DNA of 64,000 bases, from positions 2,356,001-2,420,000 of the forward strand of contig NZ_AP024828.1 of assembly GCF_019668465.1 (NCBI RefSeq). The letters are read 5' to 3'. This document shows positions 20,788 through 31,063 of the stretch, piece by piece (within the stretch, counting starts at the first letter, position 1; each line of letters opens with the position of its first letter). A program made the translations under genes and the position numbers. Source of the stretch: Mycobacterium senriense. Its GTDB lineage: Bacteria > Actinomycetota > Actinomycetes > Mycobacteriales > Mycobacteriaceae. The notes under the pieces are model-generated. The model was given only the letters and a program-made list of their open reading frames with translations, did not search any database and was not told the DNA's origin.

Positions 20788-22038
20788 TTACAGGGGCCGG
20801 GTCAGCCAGAGGTTGTCGGTGGACGCGGCCGCATACGGCCCTTGGGCGGCTCCGCTCTGCAGCACCAGGTCGAATGCCTCGGCGCGCATCCGGCGGTCGG
20901 TGTACAGCAGCACGATGACCCCCGCGTTGAACGGCGCGGTGATGATCTCGCCGATGGCCGCCCCGACCGACAGAACCGCCGTGCTGACCAGGAACGCCGT
21001 GCCGGACGAGGTGATCTGGAAAAACTGGCCGGCGATGCTGAACGGCACCGCGACGGCGTTGGCGACGACGGACGTCACCAGGAACGCGAGCACCCGGATA
21101 CCCAGCACCCGCCAGAAACCGTTGCGCACCAGCTTGAACGACCGGGTGATGGCGTCCATGACCGGCAGCCGCTCCAGCACGATCAGCACCGGGGCGAACA
21201 GCACCACGGTGTACAGGAACACCAGCAGCGCGAGGACGACCAGTACCAGCGGAATGCCCAGCACCACGGCCGACGCGGCGCTGCCGATCGCCGCCAGTAC
21301 CCCGATGATCACCGCGACCAGCCCGGCGAGGGCCGCGACCACGACGGCTTCCAGCAGGGCCAGGCCGAGCAGGGCCGGCAGTCGCCCGCGGATCTTGGAC
21401 CAGGTTTCGCCGATGGTGATGGGTGAACCGAAGACGGCCCGCCCGACGATGACGGTGAGCATCCCGGACAGCATCATGCCGCCCAGCCAGCCGACCAGGA
21501 TGCCGCCGCCCACCGACACGGACCAGGCCCCCAGGACCCCCGAGCTCAGTTGGCCGGGCTGATCGCTGGCGAGCCTGTCGGCCGCGGCCAGCGGCCCGAA
21601 GAAGGCGATCTTGGTGACGATCTGCATGATCACCACGACGATGGCGGTCAGGCCCAACGTCGCTTTCGGGTTCGCCCGGACGTAGCCGACCGCGCCGTTG
21701 AAGATGTCGCCGAGGGTCAGCGGCCGCAGCGGGATGATCCCGGGTTTGACGGCCGCGTAGCCCGGCGGTGTGCCGAAGGGTGGCGGCGATCCGTAGCCCG
21801 GCGCGGGCCCATATCCGGGTGGTGGCCCATAGCCGGGCGGCGGCCCGTAGCCCGGCGGGGCCCCGTAGCCGGGCGGGGGTTGATACCCCGGCGGCGGGCC
21901 GTACGCCGGGGGCGCGCCGTACGCCGGGGGCGCGCCGTACGCCGGTGGCGGGCCGTAGCCCGGAGGCGGACCGTATTCAGGTTGTGGGCCGAATGCCGGT
22001 GGCGGACCAACCGGATAACCAGGCGGCGGCGCGCTCAC
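20788..22038 (-). CDS. Pro/Tyr/Gly-rich multi-span membrane protein (Rv3689-like)
   Basis: Residues about 1-95 are tandem repeats built from GPPPGYGPP and GAPPAYGAP units. Then PLTLGDIFNGAVGYVRANPKATLG introduces a domain with six or so membrane segments resembling the membrane domain of glycerophosphoryl diester phosphodiesterases. The frame runs open well upstream, but GTG 22038 (VSAPPPGYPVGPP) is preferred because upstream residues look like random frame and would run into the yqeY promoter. Function is unknown; a scaffold or transport role in the envelope is possible. Confidence 0.78.
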   Translation of the reverse strand: MSAPPPGYPVGPPPAFGPQPEYGPPPGYGPPPAYGAPPAYGAPPAYGPPPGYQPPPGYGAPPGYGPPPGYGPPPGYGPAPGYGSPPPFGTPPGYAAVKPGIIPLRPLTLGDIFNGAVGYVRANPKATLGLTAIVVVIMQIVTKIAFFGPLAAADRLASDQPGQLSSGVLGAWSVSVGGGILVGWLGGMMLSGMLTVIVGRAVFGSPITIGETWSKIRGRLPALLGLALLEAVVVAALAGLVAVIIGVLAAIGSAASAVVLGIPLVLVVLALLVFLYTVVLFAPVLIVLERLPVMDAITRSFKLVRNGFWRVLGIRVLAFLVTSVVANAVAVPFSIAGQFFQITSSGTAFLVSTAVLSVGAAIGEIITAPFNAGVIVLLYTDRRMRAEAFDLVLQSGAAQGPYAAASTDNLWLTRPL

Positions 22039-22150
22039 CGAACCCCGCGGCCTTTGCAGCCGGGCGCGTCGTTCGTCATGGGCTCCATCCTGTCGGCGAC
22101 CGGGGCATTTCACAACGTTGACCCCCCGCCCGGCGCGTAGCGTCTCAGAC

Positions 22151-22615
22151 ATGGCGGAACTCAAATCCCGGATCCGGACCGACCTGACCGCGGCGATGAA
22201 GGCCCAGGACAAGTTGCGAACGGCCACCCTGCGCATGCTGTTGGCCGCGATCCAAACCGAGGAGGTTTCCGGTAAGGAGGCCAAGGACCTCACCGACGAG
22301 GAAGTCCTCAAGGTGCTGGCCAAGGAAGCCCGCAAGCGGAGCGAATCCGCGGAGATCTACACCCAGAACGGGCGCGGTGAGCTCGCCGCCAACGAGCACG
22401 CCGAGGGGCGGATCATCGACGAATACCTGCCCACCCCGCTCACCGAGGCCGAGGTGGCCGACGTCGCCGACACCGCGATCGCGCAGGTCGCCGAGGAAAT
22501 CGGCGAGCGGCCGGGGATGAAACAAATGGGCATGGTGATGAAGGCCGCCACCGCGATCGCCGCCGGCAAGGCCGACGGCGCCCGCCTCTCGGCCGCCGTC
22601 AAAGAGCGGCTGTAA
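22151..22615 (+). CDS. GatB/YqeY domain protein
   Basis: The 154-residue protein matches the YqeY family along its length (SRIRTDLTAAMKAQDKLRTATLRMLLAAI; ERPGMKQMGMVMKAA), which resembles the tRNA-binding tail domain of the amidotransferase subunit GatB. Its exact role is not established. It is the counterpart of Rv3688c. Its 3' end overlaps the 3' end of selB by 17 bp. In M. tuberculosis the next gene is rsfB; here 18.5 kb of other genes follow. Confidence 0.9.
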   Translation: MAELKSRIRTDLTAAMKAQDKLRTATLRMLLAAIQTEEVSGKEAKDLTDEEVLKVLAKEARKRSESAEIYTQNGRGELAANEHAEGRIIDEYLPTPLTEAEVADVADTAIAQVAEEIGERPGMKQMGMVMKAATAIAAGKADGARLSAAVKERL

Positions 22616-24302
22616 CCACCCGGGTCCCGTCGTCACCGCGGCGCGTCACGCGCCGGGCATCGAGCTGCTCCAGCAACGGCACCGCCACCCGCCGGGTGGT
22701 GCCCAGCGCGCGGCGCGCCTCGCTGACGGTGAACGGTTGCGGCAGCGCCGCCAGCACGCCGGCGGCGCGATCCAGGGCATCGGGTCCCAGCACCACCCCG
22801 TCGGCGATCCGCGTCAGCCGCCCGGCCCGCACCGCCGCGGCCAGCTCGCGCGGGCCCAGCTTCAGCTCGGCCAGCTCATCGGCCTCGGGCGCCCGGAACG
22901 GCTCGGCGGCCAGCCACTCCTCGACCGCGGACACGGCCTTCTCCACCCGGGCCGGCAGGCCCGCCCCCGGCGGACGGACCAACCCGTCGGCCACCTCGAG
23001 GCCCGTGCCGTCCAGCAACTTGGGCATGAGGTCGGCGGCGGGCAGCCCGACCTGTTGTCGCAACGTCTCCAGCGGCATGCCCGCCGCGATGTCATGATCA
23101 CCCGCCCAGCGCCGCACCGCCGCGGCCGCGTCCTCGCGCCGCGCCGTCCACCACCGCGGATCCACCACCCAGTCGCCTACCGGCTGCCCGCGTGCCGGCA
23201 GGCCCATGGCGCGCAGGTCCGCCGCCCGCGCGACGTCGGGCGCGGCGACCTCGCCGGTGGCCAGTTCTTCGGCGCGCGCCCGCGCCGCGCCGCGCCGCCG
23301 CAACCCGGGCGGGCGGACGTCGAGCACCTCGACGCCCGCCGCGATCCGGTGCTCGCCGGGGTCGCGGAGCAACCCGATGTCCCCCACGCGCAGCGGCAGG
23401 GGCCTGGCCAGCCGCAGCCGCGCCCCGGCGGGCCCCAGCCGGCGCACCAGCACCGGCACCGCCGCCGATCCGATGTGCAGCACCAGCTGGCGGTGCAGCG
23501 TGTCCGCCGACCGCAGGGCGACGTCGATCTCCGCGGTGTCCAGCCAGGCCCCCGGTGTGCGCACGGTGTCCCCGCGGCCGATGTCGTGCCGGTCAACGCC
23601 GCGCAGATTCAGCGCCACTCTGGAAACTGGGCCCACCGCGTCCGCGGCGCGGCCCAACGATTGCAGCCCGCGAACGGTGACGCGCCGTCCGGCGTGCTCG
23701 AGCTCGTCGCCCACCCGCACCGTGCCGGCGGCCAGCGTGCCGGTGACCACGGTGCCCGCGCCCCGCACGGTGAAGCTGCGGTCCACCCACAGCCGCACGT
23801 CGGCGCCGGGGTCCGGCGCCGGCAGCCGGTCGGTCAGCGCCACCAGTTCGGCGCGCACCCGGTCGAGATCGGTGCCGATGGCCACGGGAATGCCGGCAAG
23901 TGATGTGGCGGCAAGCCTTTCGGACGCCTGCGCGGCCGCCGGGCCCGGATCGGCGAGGTCGGCCTTGCTGATCACCAGCAGTCCGTGGCCGACCCCGAGC
24001 GCGTCCAGGGCAGCCAGATGTTCCTCCGACTGCGGCATCCAGCCCTCGGTGGCGGCGACGACGAACACCACAGCGGGGACCGCACCGACGCCGGCCAGCA
24101 TGTTGGCCACGAACCTTTCGTGGCCGGGCACGTCGACGAACGCGAGCTGACGGCCGTCGATCTCGGTCCACGCGTAGCCCAGATCGATCGTCAGGCCGCG
24201 GCGCCGCTCCTCGGCCAACCGATCCGGCCGCATGCCGGTAATCCGTTGCAGCAGAGTTGATTTGCCGTGATCGACGTGTCCGGCGGTGGCTAGGACGAAC
24301 AC
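22599..24302 (-). CDS. selB: Selenocysteine-specific elongation factor SelB
   Basis: It delivers selenocysteyl-tRNA to in-frame UGA codons marked by a SECIS hairpin. The GTPase domain starts at once (FVLATAGHVDHGKSTLL, G1 loop), followed by LTIDLGYAW, DVPGHERF (G3) and ISKADL (G4), then the EF-Tu-like domains and C-terminal winged helices (about 400-567) that bind the SECIS. The upstream frame is open to 24353, but the GTG at 24302 gives the usual MFVLATAGH start. It overlaps selA by 13 bp, so selA and selB are translationally coupled. Its target here is surely fdhA. Confidence 0.95.
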   Translation of the reverse strand: MFVLATAGHVDHGKSTLLQRITGMRPDRLAEERRRGLTIDLGYAWTEIDGRQLAFVDVPGHERFVANMLAGVGAVPAVVFVVAATEGWMPQSEEHLAALDALGVGHGLLVISKADLADPGPAAAQASERLAATSLAGIPVAIGTDLDRVRAELVALTDRLPAPDPGADVRLWVDRSFTVRGAGTVVTGTLAAGTVRVGDELEHAGRRVTVRGLQSLGRAADAVGPVSRVALNLRGVDRHDIGRGDTVRTPGAWLDTAEIDVALRSADTLHRQLVLHIGSAAVPVLVRRLGPAGARLRLARPLPLRVGDIGLLRDPGEHRIAAGVEVLDVRPPGLRRRGAARARAEELATGEVAAPDVARAADLRAMGLPARGQPVGDWVVDPRWWTARREDAAAAVRRWAGDHDIAAGMPLETLRQQVGLPAADLMPKLLDGTGLEVADGLVRPPGAGLPARVEKAVSAVEEWLAAEPFRAPEADELAELKLGPRELAAAVRAGRLTRIADGVVLGPDALDRAAGVLAALPQPFTVSEARRALGTTRRVAVPLLEQLDARRVTRRGDDGTRVVTAAL

Positions 24303-25582
24303 GCCCGTACCGCCGCGGCCAGCAGCTCGTCGTCCTCGGGCGACACCGTGCACAGGTCGAGCAGGCAGCGGCCGCCCTCGAGGCGGCCCACGACGGGTGG
24401 GCTGCCGAGGCGCAGCGCGGCGGCGTAGGACTCGGGCAGGCTCACCGCGGCGCTGCGCAATTCGACGCCGGGCGCCCCGCCGCCCCCGACGGCCGCGACG
24501 CAGTCCACCGCCATGGCCCCGGACAGCCCGGCGGCCAGCGACTCGGCCCGGGCGCGCAGCCGCTCGACGTCGGCGGCCAGCGCCTGCGCCACCGGCGGGG
24601 GCGGGCCCAGCAGCGTGGCCTCCAGCGCGGCCAGCGTCAGCTTGTCGACCCGTAGGGCACGCGCCGCGGGATGGCGGCGGATCTGCTCGATCAGCTCGGC
24701 GCGGCCGAAGAGCAACCCGGCCTGCGGCCCACCCAGCAGCTTGTCCCCGCTCGCGGTGACCAGGTCCGCGCCGTCGGCCAGCATCGACGTCGCGTCCGGC
24801 TCGTCGGGCAGCACCGGATGCGGCGACAGCAGGCCGGAGCCGATGTCGACCACCAGCGGTACGCCGAGCCTGCGCAGTTGCGGCGCCAGCGTGGCGACGC
24901 CGACGGCCGAGGTGAAGCCGCTGACGTGGAAGTTGGACGGATGCACCTTGAGCACGAAACCGGTCTGCGGCCCGAGCGCCTGGGTGTAGTCGCGCAAGCT
25001 GGTGCGGTTGGTGGTGCCGACTTCGCGCAGCCGTGATCCGGTGGATTCCAGCAGCTCGGGGATGCGGAACCCGTCACCGATTTCGACGAGTTCGCCGCGA
25101 CTGAGCACGATCTCCTTGCCGGGAGCCAGTGCCATGGCGGTCAACAGCAGCGCGGCCGCGTTGTTGTTGACGACGTGCACGCCGCCGGCGGTCGGGACCG
25201 CGCCCGCCAGCGCGGCCAGCGCACCCCGGCCGCGGCGCGCGCGCCGGCCCGTCGCCAGGTCGAACTCGACGTCGGTGGCCCCGCCCGCGGCGACCACCGC
25301 GTCCAGCGCGGCCCGCGACAGCGGGGCGCGGCCCAGATTGGTGTGCACCACCACCCCGGTGGCGTTGATGACCGGCCGCAGGCTCGAGGCGGTGGCGGGA
25401 AGGGCGGCCACGGCCTGCTCGGCGACCTGCTCGGGCGCGATCTCGCCGGCCCGCGCCCGCCGCTGGGCCGCCGTGATCACCGACTTGACCAGATCGCGGC
25501 CCAACACCCGCTGCGCCGCGACCAGCCGCGGATCGGCGAGCAGCGTGTCGGTGCCGGGCACCCGTCGGCGTGGATCGCTCAT
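24290..25582 (-). CDS. selA: L-seryl-tRNA(Sec) selenium transferase SelA
   Basis: This PLP enzyme turns seryl-tRNA(Sec) into selenocysteyl-tRNA(Sec) using selenophosphate. The 430 residues include the N-terminal tRNA-binding part (LLADPRLVAAQRVLGRDLVKSVI), NATGVVVHTNLGRAPLS, and the PLP lysine in SGDKLLGGPQAGLLFG. It follows tRNA-Sec by 18 bp on the same strand and overlaps selB. Family and role are certain from the motifs and context. Confidence 0.96.
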   Translation of the reverse strand: MSDPRRRVPGTDTLLADPRLVAAQRVLGRDLVKSVITAAQRRARAGEIAPEQVAEQAVAALPATASSLRPVINATGVVVHTNLGRAPLSRAALDAVVAAGGATDVEFDLATGRRARRGRGALAALAGAVPTAGGVHVVNNNAAALLLTAMALAPGKEIVLSRGELVEIGDGFRIPELLESTGSRLREVGTTNRTSLRDYTQALGPQTGFVLKVHPSNFHVSGFTSAVGVATLAPQLRRLGVPLVVDIGSGLLSPHPVLPDEPDATSMLADGADLVTASGDKLLGGPQAGLLFGRAELIEQIRRHPAARALRVDKLTLAALEATLLGPPPPVAQALAADVERLRARAESLAAGLSGAMAVDCVAAVGGGGAPGVELRSAAVSLPESYAAALRLGSPPVVGRLEGGRCLLDLCTVSPEDDELLAAAVRACSS

Positions 25583-25600
25583 ATCGGGCCCGAAAGAACA

Positions 25601-25695
25601 TGGCGGAGGCGGACGGGAATTGAACCCGCCAACGGCAGCGACTGCCGTTCGACGGTTTTGAAGACCGCGCCGGTCACCAGACCGGACACGCCTCC
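25601..25695 (-). tRNA. selC: tRNA-Sec (anticodon UCA)
   Basis: Read on the minus strand, the 95 bases run from GGAGGCGTG to GCCTCCGCCA. The long acceptor stem (GGAGGCG...GCCTCC), the long variable arm (a hairpin of AACGGCAG and CTGCCGTT), the T-loop GGTTCAATTCC and the anticodon loop CTTCAAA with anticodon TCA (complement of 25659-25661) identify a selenocysteine tRNA. CCA is encoded (25601-25603). It lies 18 bp upstream of selA on the same strand. Confidence 0.97.
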
Positions 25696-25740
25696 TTCAG
25701 CCATGGCGCCAATTGTCGCAGCCCCCGCGGCGCGGGCACC

Positions 25741-26742
25741 ATGGACGCCGTGACGTACCGACTGACTCAATACGCCCACGGCGGCGGCTGCGCCTGCAAG
25801 ATCCCGCCCGGTGAGCTCGAGGAGGTGGTCCGCGGGCTGAGATCCAACCCGCCGCGCCACGCGGTCGGTGAGCTGCTGGTGGGCCTGGACAACGGCGACG
25901 ACGCGGCGGTGGTCCGCGTCCAGGACGGTACGGCGCTGATCGCGACGACCGACTTCTTCACCCCGGTGGTGGACGACGCCTACGACTGGGGCCGGATCGC
26001 GGCCGCCAACGCGCTGTCCGACGTCTACGCGATGGGCGGGCGCCCGGTGGTCGCGGTGAACCTGCTGGGCTGGCCGCGCGAGGTGCTGCCGTTCGAGCTG
26101 GCCGCCGAGACGCTGCGCGGCGGGTTGGACGTGTGCGGCCTGGCCGGCTGCCACCTGGCCGGCGGACACAGCGTCGACGACCCCGAACCCAAGTACGGCC
26201 TGGCGGTCACCGGGATCGCCGATCCAAACCGCCTGCTGCGCAACGATTCCGGCAAGCCGGGAACACCGCTGTCGCTGACCAAGCCGCTCGGTGTCGGCGT
26301 CCTGAACACCAGGCACAAGGCCACCGGGGAGCGCTTCGAGGAGGCCGTCGCCGTGATGACCACGCTCAACGCCGAGGCGGCCGCCGCGGCTCTGGCGGCC
26401 GGCGCCGAATGTGCCACGGACGTCACTGGCTTCGGGCTGCTCGGACATCTGCACAAGCTGGCGCGGGCCAGCGGCGTGACGGCGGTGATCGACTCGGCCG
26501 CGGTGCCCTACCTGGACGGCGCGCGCGAGGCGCTGGCGGCCGGCTACCTGTCCGGCGGCACCCGGCGAAACCTCGGCTGGGTGGCGCCGCACGTCGACCT
26601 GTCGGCCGTGGGCCGGGACGACGCCCTGTTGCTCGCGGACGCCCAGACCTCCGGCGGGCTGCTGATCGCCGGGGAGATTCCGGGGGCGCCCGTCATCGGC
26701 GAGCTGGTGCCGCGCGGTGAGCACACCATCGTGGTGCGCTGA
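25741..26742 (+). CDS. selD: Selenide, water dikinase SelD
   Basis: It makes selenophosphate from selenide and ATP, the selenium donor for SelA. The 333-residue AIR-synthase-fold protein has the family start LTQYAHGGGCACKIPP, with the catalytic Cys/Lys pair; the catalytic position is Cys, not selenocysteine. LVGLDNGDDAAVV, TTDFFTPVVDD and NALSDVYAMGG are the ATP/metal loops. A GTG three codons downstream is an alternative start. Only 45 bp separate it from the divergent tRNA-Sec, and 27 bp from fdhA downstream. Confidence 0.95.
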   Translation: MDAVTYRLTQYAHGGGCACKIPPGELEEVVRGLRSNPPRHAVGELLVGLDNGDDAAVVRVQDGTALIATTDFFTPVVDDAYDWGRIAAANALSDVYAMGGRPVVAVNLLGWPREVLPFELAAETLRGGLDVCGLAGCHLAGGHSVDDPEPKYGLAVTGIADPNRLLRNDSGKPGTPLSLTKPLGVGVLNTRHKATGERFEEAVAVMTTLNAEAAAAALAAGAECATDVTGFGLLGHLHKLARASGVTAVIDSAAVPYLDGAREALAAGYLSGGTRRNLGWVAPHVDLSAVGRDDALLLADAQTSGGLLIAGEIPGAPVIGELVPRGEHTIVVR

Positions 26743-26769
26743 GCGGGCCGATCGCACTAGGGTGAGGAC

Positions 26770-29700
26770 ATGGCCCTGCGCAAAGTTTTTCTGGAATGGC
26801 CCGTCCTGCGCCAGTTGCGATCGACAGACAAACTCGGCCGCGGCTCGGCGGTGACGTCGAAACACACCCGTGCCCTCACGCCGCGCACCACCACCGCCGA
26901 CCGCGTCGTGCAAAGCGTGTGCCCGTATTGCGCGGTGGGCTGCGGGCAGCTGGTGTACGTCAAGGATGAGCGGGTCGTCCAGATCGAGGGCGATCCCGAT
27001 TCGCCGATCTCGCGAGGACGGTTGTGCCCCAAGGGTTCTGCGAGTGAGCAGCTGGTGAATTCACCCGGCCGGCAACTGCAGGTGCTTTACCGGCCGCCCC
27101 GGGCGACCGAATGGCAACCGCTGCAGCTGGACACCGCGATCGACATGATCGCCGACCGCTTCGTGGAATCACGCCGAAACAGTTGGCAGGACATCGACAA
27201 GAAGGGCAACCTGCTGCGCCGCACCATGGGTATCGCCGCGCTCGGCGGTGCGACCCTGGACAACGAGGAGAACTACCTCATCAAGAAACTCTTCACCGCC
27301 GCGGGCGCCATTCAGATCGAGAACCAAGCTCGCATTTGACACAGCGCAACGGTTCCCGGTCTGGGAGCCTCCTTCGGGCGCGGCGGCGCCACCCAATCAC
27401 TGCAAGACATGGCCAATGCGGACTGCATCGTCATCCAGGGTTCCAACATGGCCGAGTGCCACCCGGTCGGGTTCCAGTGGGTGGAAGAGGCCAGGGCCCG
27501 CGGCGCGCGGGTGATCCACGTCGACCCGCGCTTCACCCGCACCTCGGCGGTCTCCGACCGGCACATCCCGATCCGCGCCGGTTCGGACGTGGTGCTGCTC
27601 GGCGCGCTGATCAACCACATCCTGTCCAATGACCTGTGGTTCAAGGAGTACGTGGTGGCCTACACCAACGCCGCCACCCTGATCAACGAAAAGTTCAGGG
27701 ATACCGAGGATCTCGGCGGCCTGTTCTCCGGATTCGACCCCGAGACCGGGCAGTACGACACGTCGAGCTGGGCCTACGACGAGAACGGCCAGATCGAATC
27801 CCCCGGCGGCGGTCACACGCACGGCGCCACCGCCTCGGAAAGCGGCGCCGGTCATGAGCACGGCAGCGGCGGTCCACCGCTGGCGCATGCCCGGGTGCAG
27901 CGCGACGAGACCCTGCAGCACCCGCGGACGGTGTTCCAGATCCTCAAGCGCCACTACGCCCGCTACACCCCGGAGATGGTCAAGGACGTCTGCGGGATCA
28001 GCCGCGAGGATTTCGACTACCTTGCCCAATCCATCGTGGAGAACTCCGGGCGCGAGCGCACCACCTGCTTCGCGTACGCCGTCGGCTGGACCCAGCACAC
28101 GCTCGGCGCCCAATTCATCCGCACCGCAACGATTTTGCAGCTGCTGACGGGCAACGTGGGCCGTCCGGGTAGCGGCATCATGGCGCTGCGCGGTCACGCC
28201 ACCATCCAGGGCTCCACCGACATCCCCACGCTGTTCAACCTGCTGCCCGGCTACCTGCCGATGCCGAAGGCGGGCATGCACGACACCTTCGCCGACTACC
28301 TCGACGCGGTCGCATCCAAGAAGCAGAAAGGCTTCTGGGCCAACGCCGATGCCTACACCGTCAGCCTGCTCAAGGCGTGGTGGGGGGATGCGGCCACCGC
28401 GGACAACGACTGGGCCTACGACTACCTGCCGCGGCTGTCCGGTCCGCACGGCACCTATCAGACCGTGATGGGGATGCTGGACGACGAGGTCGAGGGCTAC
28501 TTCCTGCTCGGGCAGAATCCCGCGGTGGGTTCGGCCCACGGCCGGATGCAGCGCCTGGGCATGTCACATCTCAAGTGGCTGGTGGTCCGCGACCTCAACC
28601 TCATCGAGTCGGCCACCTGGTGGAAGGACGGACCGGAGATCGCGTCGGGCGAACTCAAGACCTCCGACATCGAGACCGAGGTGTTCTTCCTGCCCGCCGC
28701 AACGCATGTCGAGAAGGCGGGATCGTTCACCCAGACCCAGCGACTGTTGCAGTGGCGTCACAAGGCCGTCGAGCCGCCGGGCCAGTGCCAGAGCGAACTG
28801 CAGTTCTTCTACGAACTCGGCAAGCGGATCCGGCAACGGCTGGCGGGCTCGACCGACGAGCGGGACCGGCCGCTGCTGGACCTGACGTGGGACTACCCGA
28901 CCGACGAGCACGGCGAACCTGATGGGGAAGCGGTGCTGGCCGAGGTCAACGGGTACCGGATCGGCGGCGCCGACACCGGAAAACCGTTGACCTCCTACAC
29001 CGAGCTGCGCGCCGACGGGTCGACGGCCGCCGGCTGCTGGATCTACACCGGGGTGTACGCGAACGCCACCAACCAGGCAGCTCGCCGGGTGCCGCACGGC
29101 GGTGACTCCCCGAGCCAGTCCGAGTGGGGCTGGGCGTGGCCCGCCGACCGGCGGGTGCTCTACAACCGCGCCTCGGCCGACCCCGACGGCAAGCCGTGGA
29201 GCGAACGCAAGAAATACGTCTGGTGGGACTCGGACGAAAAGCGCTGGGTCGGTTACGACGTGCCGGACTTCGTGCCCGACCGGGCCCCCGGCAGCCGGCC
29301 CGACCCCGACCTCGGCGGTCCCGACGCGCTGGCCGGGGACGACCCGTTCATCATGCAGGCCGACGGCAAGGGCTGGCTCTTCGCGCCGAAGGGTGTGGTC
29401 GACGGGCCGCTGCCCACGCATTACGAGCCGCAGGAGTCACCGGTCGCCAACGCGCTCTACCCGCAGCAGCGCAATCCGGCGCGAATCATGTTCCCGCGCA
29501 AGGATAATCTGTTCGCACCGAGCGCCGGTGACCCCGGCGCCGAGGTCTACCCCTACGTCTTCACGACCTACCGGCTCACCGAGCACCACACCGCCGGCGG
29601 CATGAGCCGGTGGCTGCCCTACCTGTCGGAGCTGCAACCGGAGATGTTCTGCGAGGTGTCCCCGGAACTGGCCGCCGAACGCGGCCTCGAACCCTACGGG

Positions 29701-30105
29701 TGGGCCACCATCATCTCGCCGCGCGCCGCGATCGAAGCCCGGGTGCTGGTCACCAAACGGGTCAGCCCGCTGATCATCAACGGCCACACCGTGCATCAGA
29801 TCGGGCTGCCCTACCACTGGGGCGTGGGTAGCGACGCGGTGGTCAGCGGCGACGCGGCCAACGACCTGCTCGGCGTGACGCTCGATCCCAACGTGCAGAT
29901 CCAGGAGTCCAAGGCCGGCTCGTGTGACATCCGGCCGGGGCGTCGTCCGCAGGGTGAGGAGCTGCTGCGCCTGATCGCCGAATACCAGTCCCGGTCGGGC
30001 GCCACCACCGAGACGGACAATGTACGGATCGACGATGCGGTGTGGGACGTCATCGGGTTGCCGGACACGAGGAGGGCGGATGGGTCAGCTGATCGGACCG
30101 ACTGA
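26770..30105 (+). CDS. fdhA: Selenocysteine formate dehydrogenase, catalytic subunit
   Basis: It oxidises formate to CO2 at a molybdenum or tungsten bis-pterin site. The reading frame holds one internal TGA (27337-27339), codon 190, in the context NQARI-Sec-HSATV, which is where formate dehydrogenases place active-site Sec; a naive translation stops at 189 residues. The full product is 1111 residues. An N-terminal 4Fe-4S domain uses Cys51, 54, 58 and 86. I see no twin-arginine signal, so it should stay inside the cell. A Gly/His-rich insert (about 346-366) is unusual. It is cotranscribed with selD and the two following subunit genes, and GGTGAGG gives the ribosome site. Read as one selenoprotein, not a pseudogene. 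Confidence 0.95.
27337..27369 (+). promoter_or_regulatory. Bacterial SECIS hairpin after the Sec TGA
   Basis: Eleven bases after the TGA, GGTTCCC (27351-27357) pairs with GGGAGCC (27363-27369), with one G-T pair, around the loop GGTCT. The E. coli fdhF SECIS has the same loop GGUCU and the same 11-base distance from its UGA (from memory). SelB binds this loop, so it marks the TGA for selenocysteine. Confidence 0.93.
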
Positions 30106-31063
30106 CCCGGCCACCGACGCCGGTTGGTCGGATCGCAAGCCGCGCAAGGGGTTCTTCACCGACACCTCGATCTGCATCGGCTGCAAGGCCTGCGAGGTCG
30201 CCTGCAAGGAATGGAACCGCAACCCGCGCGACGGGGACCTCGAGCTGTTGGGGTCGTCGTACGACAACACCGGGGCGCTGGGCGCCAGCACCTGGCGGCA
30301 CGTCGCCTTCATCGAGCAGGACCGTGACCGCATCGAAGAGGCCCGCGAATCCGGTCGCGCACTGATCAATCTCGGCATGCCCGCCATTCCCGGCGCCGCG
30401 AAACCCGCGGAACCAGAGCCTGTTTCGCAGCCGCTGCACACGCCGGAATTTCGCTGGCTGATGTCGTCGGACGTGTGCAAGCACTGCACGCACGCCGGCT
30501 GCCTGGACGTCTGCCCGACGGGCGCGTTGTTCCGGACCGAATTCGGCACCGTGGTGGTGCAGCACGACGTGTGCAACGGCTGCGGAACCTGCGTGGCGGG
30601 ATGCCCGTTCGGCGTGGTCGAACGGCGCAGCGACGGCACGTACGCGACGCCGGTGGAGCGCCCGGGGAAGCCGAAAGAGGAATTCGTCACCGGCGTCGCC
30701 CAGAAGTGCACCCTCTGCTACGACCGCCTGGTCGAGGACCAGGTACCGGCGTGCGCCCAGACCTGCCCGACGACGTCGATCAAGTTCGGCAATCACGACG
30801 AGCTGGTGACCCAGGCGCGCGAGCGGGTCGCGCAGCTGCATGCCGAAGGCCGCACCGAGGCAAGGCTTTACGGCGCCAACGAGAACGACGGCGTCGGCGG
30901 GACCGGGTCGGTGTTCCTGCTGCTCGACGAGCCGGAGGTGTACGGACTGCCGCCCGATCCGCGGGTGTGCACGGCCGATCTGAAGACCATGTTCAAGCGG
31001 GCGAGCATGGCCGCGGCCGGCATGGTCGGCGCGGCCGCGTGGGCATTCTGGAGCAGCCGGTGA
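30080..31063 (+). CDS. fdhB: Formate dehydrogenase iron-sulfur subunit
   Basis: It passes electrons from FdhA through four 4Fe-4S clusters. Cysteine clusters CIGCKACEVACKEWN (about 31-45), CKHCTHAGCLDVCPTGA, CNGCGTCVAGCPFGV and CTLCYDRL...CAQTCPT give the usual 16 ligands. The C-terminus has a membrane segment (AAAGMVGAAAWAFW), as in membrane-bound formate dehydrogenases. The ATG at 30080 follows AGGAGGGCGG and lies inside the end of fdhA. Length is 327 residues. Confidence 0.94.
   Translation: MGQLIGPTDPATDAGWSDRKPRKGFFTDTSICIGCKACEVACKEWNRNPRDGDLELLGSSYDNTGALGASTWRHVAFIEQDRDRIEEARESGRALINLGMPAIPGAAKPAEPEPVSQPLHTPEFRWLMSSDVCKHCTHAGCLDVCPTGALFRTEFGTVVVQHDVCNGCGTCVAGCPFGVVERRSDGTYATPVERPGKPKEEFVTGVAQKCTLCYDRLVEDQVPACAQTCPTTSIKFGNHDELVTQARERVAQLHAEGRTEARLYGANENDGVGGTGSVFLLLDEPEVYGLPPDPRVCTADLKTMFKRASMAAAGMVGAAAWAFWSSR

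Noticed and set aside
21717..22038. Tandem repeats of the Pro/Tyr/Gly-rich region as a minisatellite or CRISPR
   Set aside because: The units are degenerate codons of GPPPGYG-type protein repeats without spacers.
27337..27339. In-frame TGA suggesting a broken formate dehydrogenase
   Set aside because: The active-site context, the SECIS hairpin and the adjoining selA, selB, selD and tRNA-Sec show that it encodes selenocysteine.
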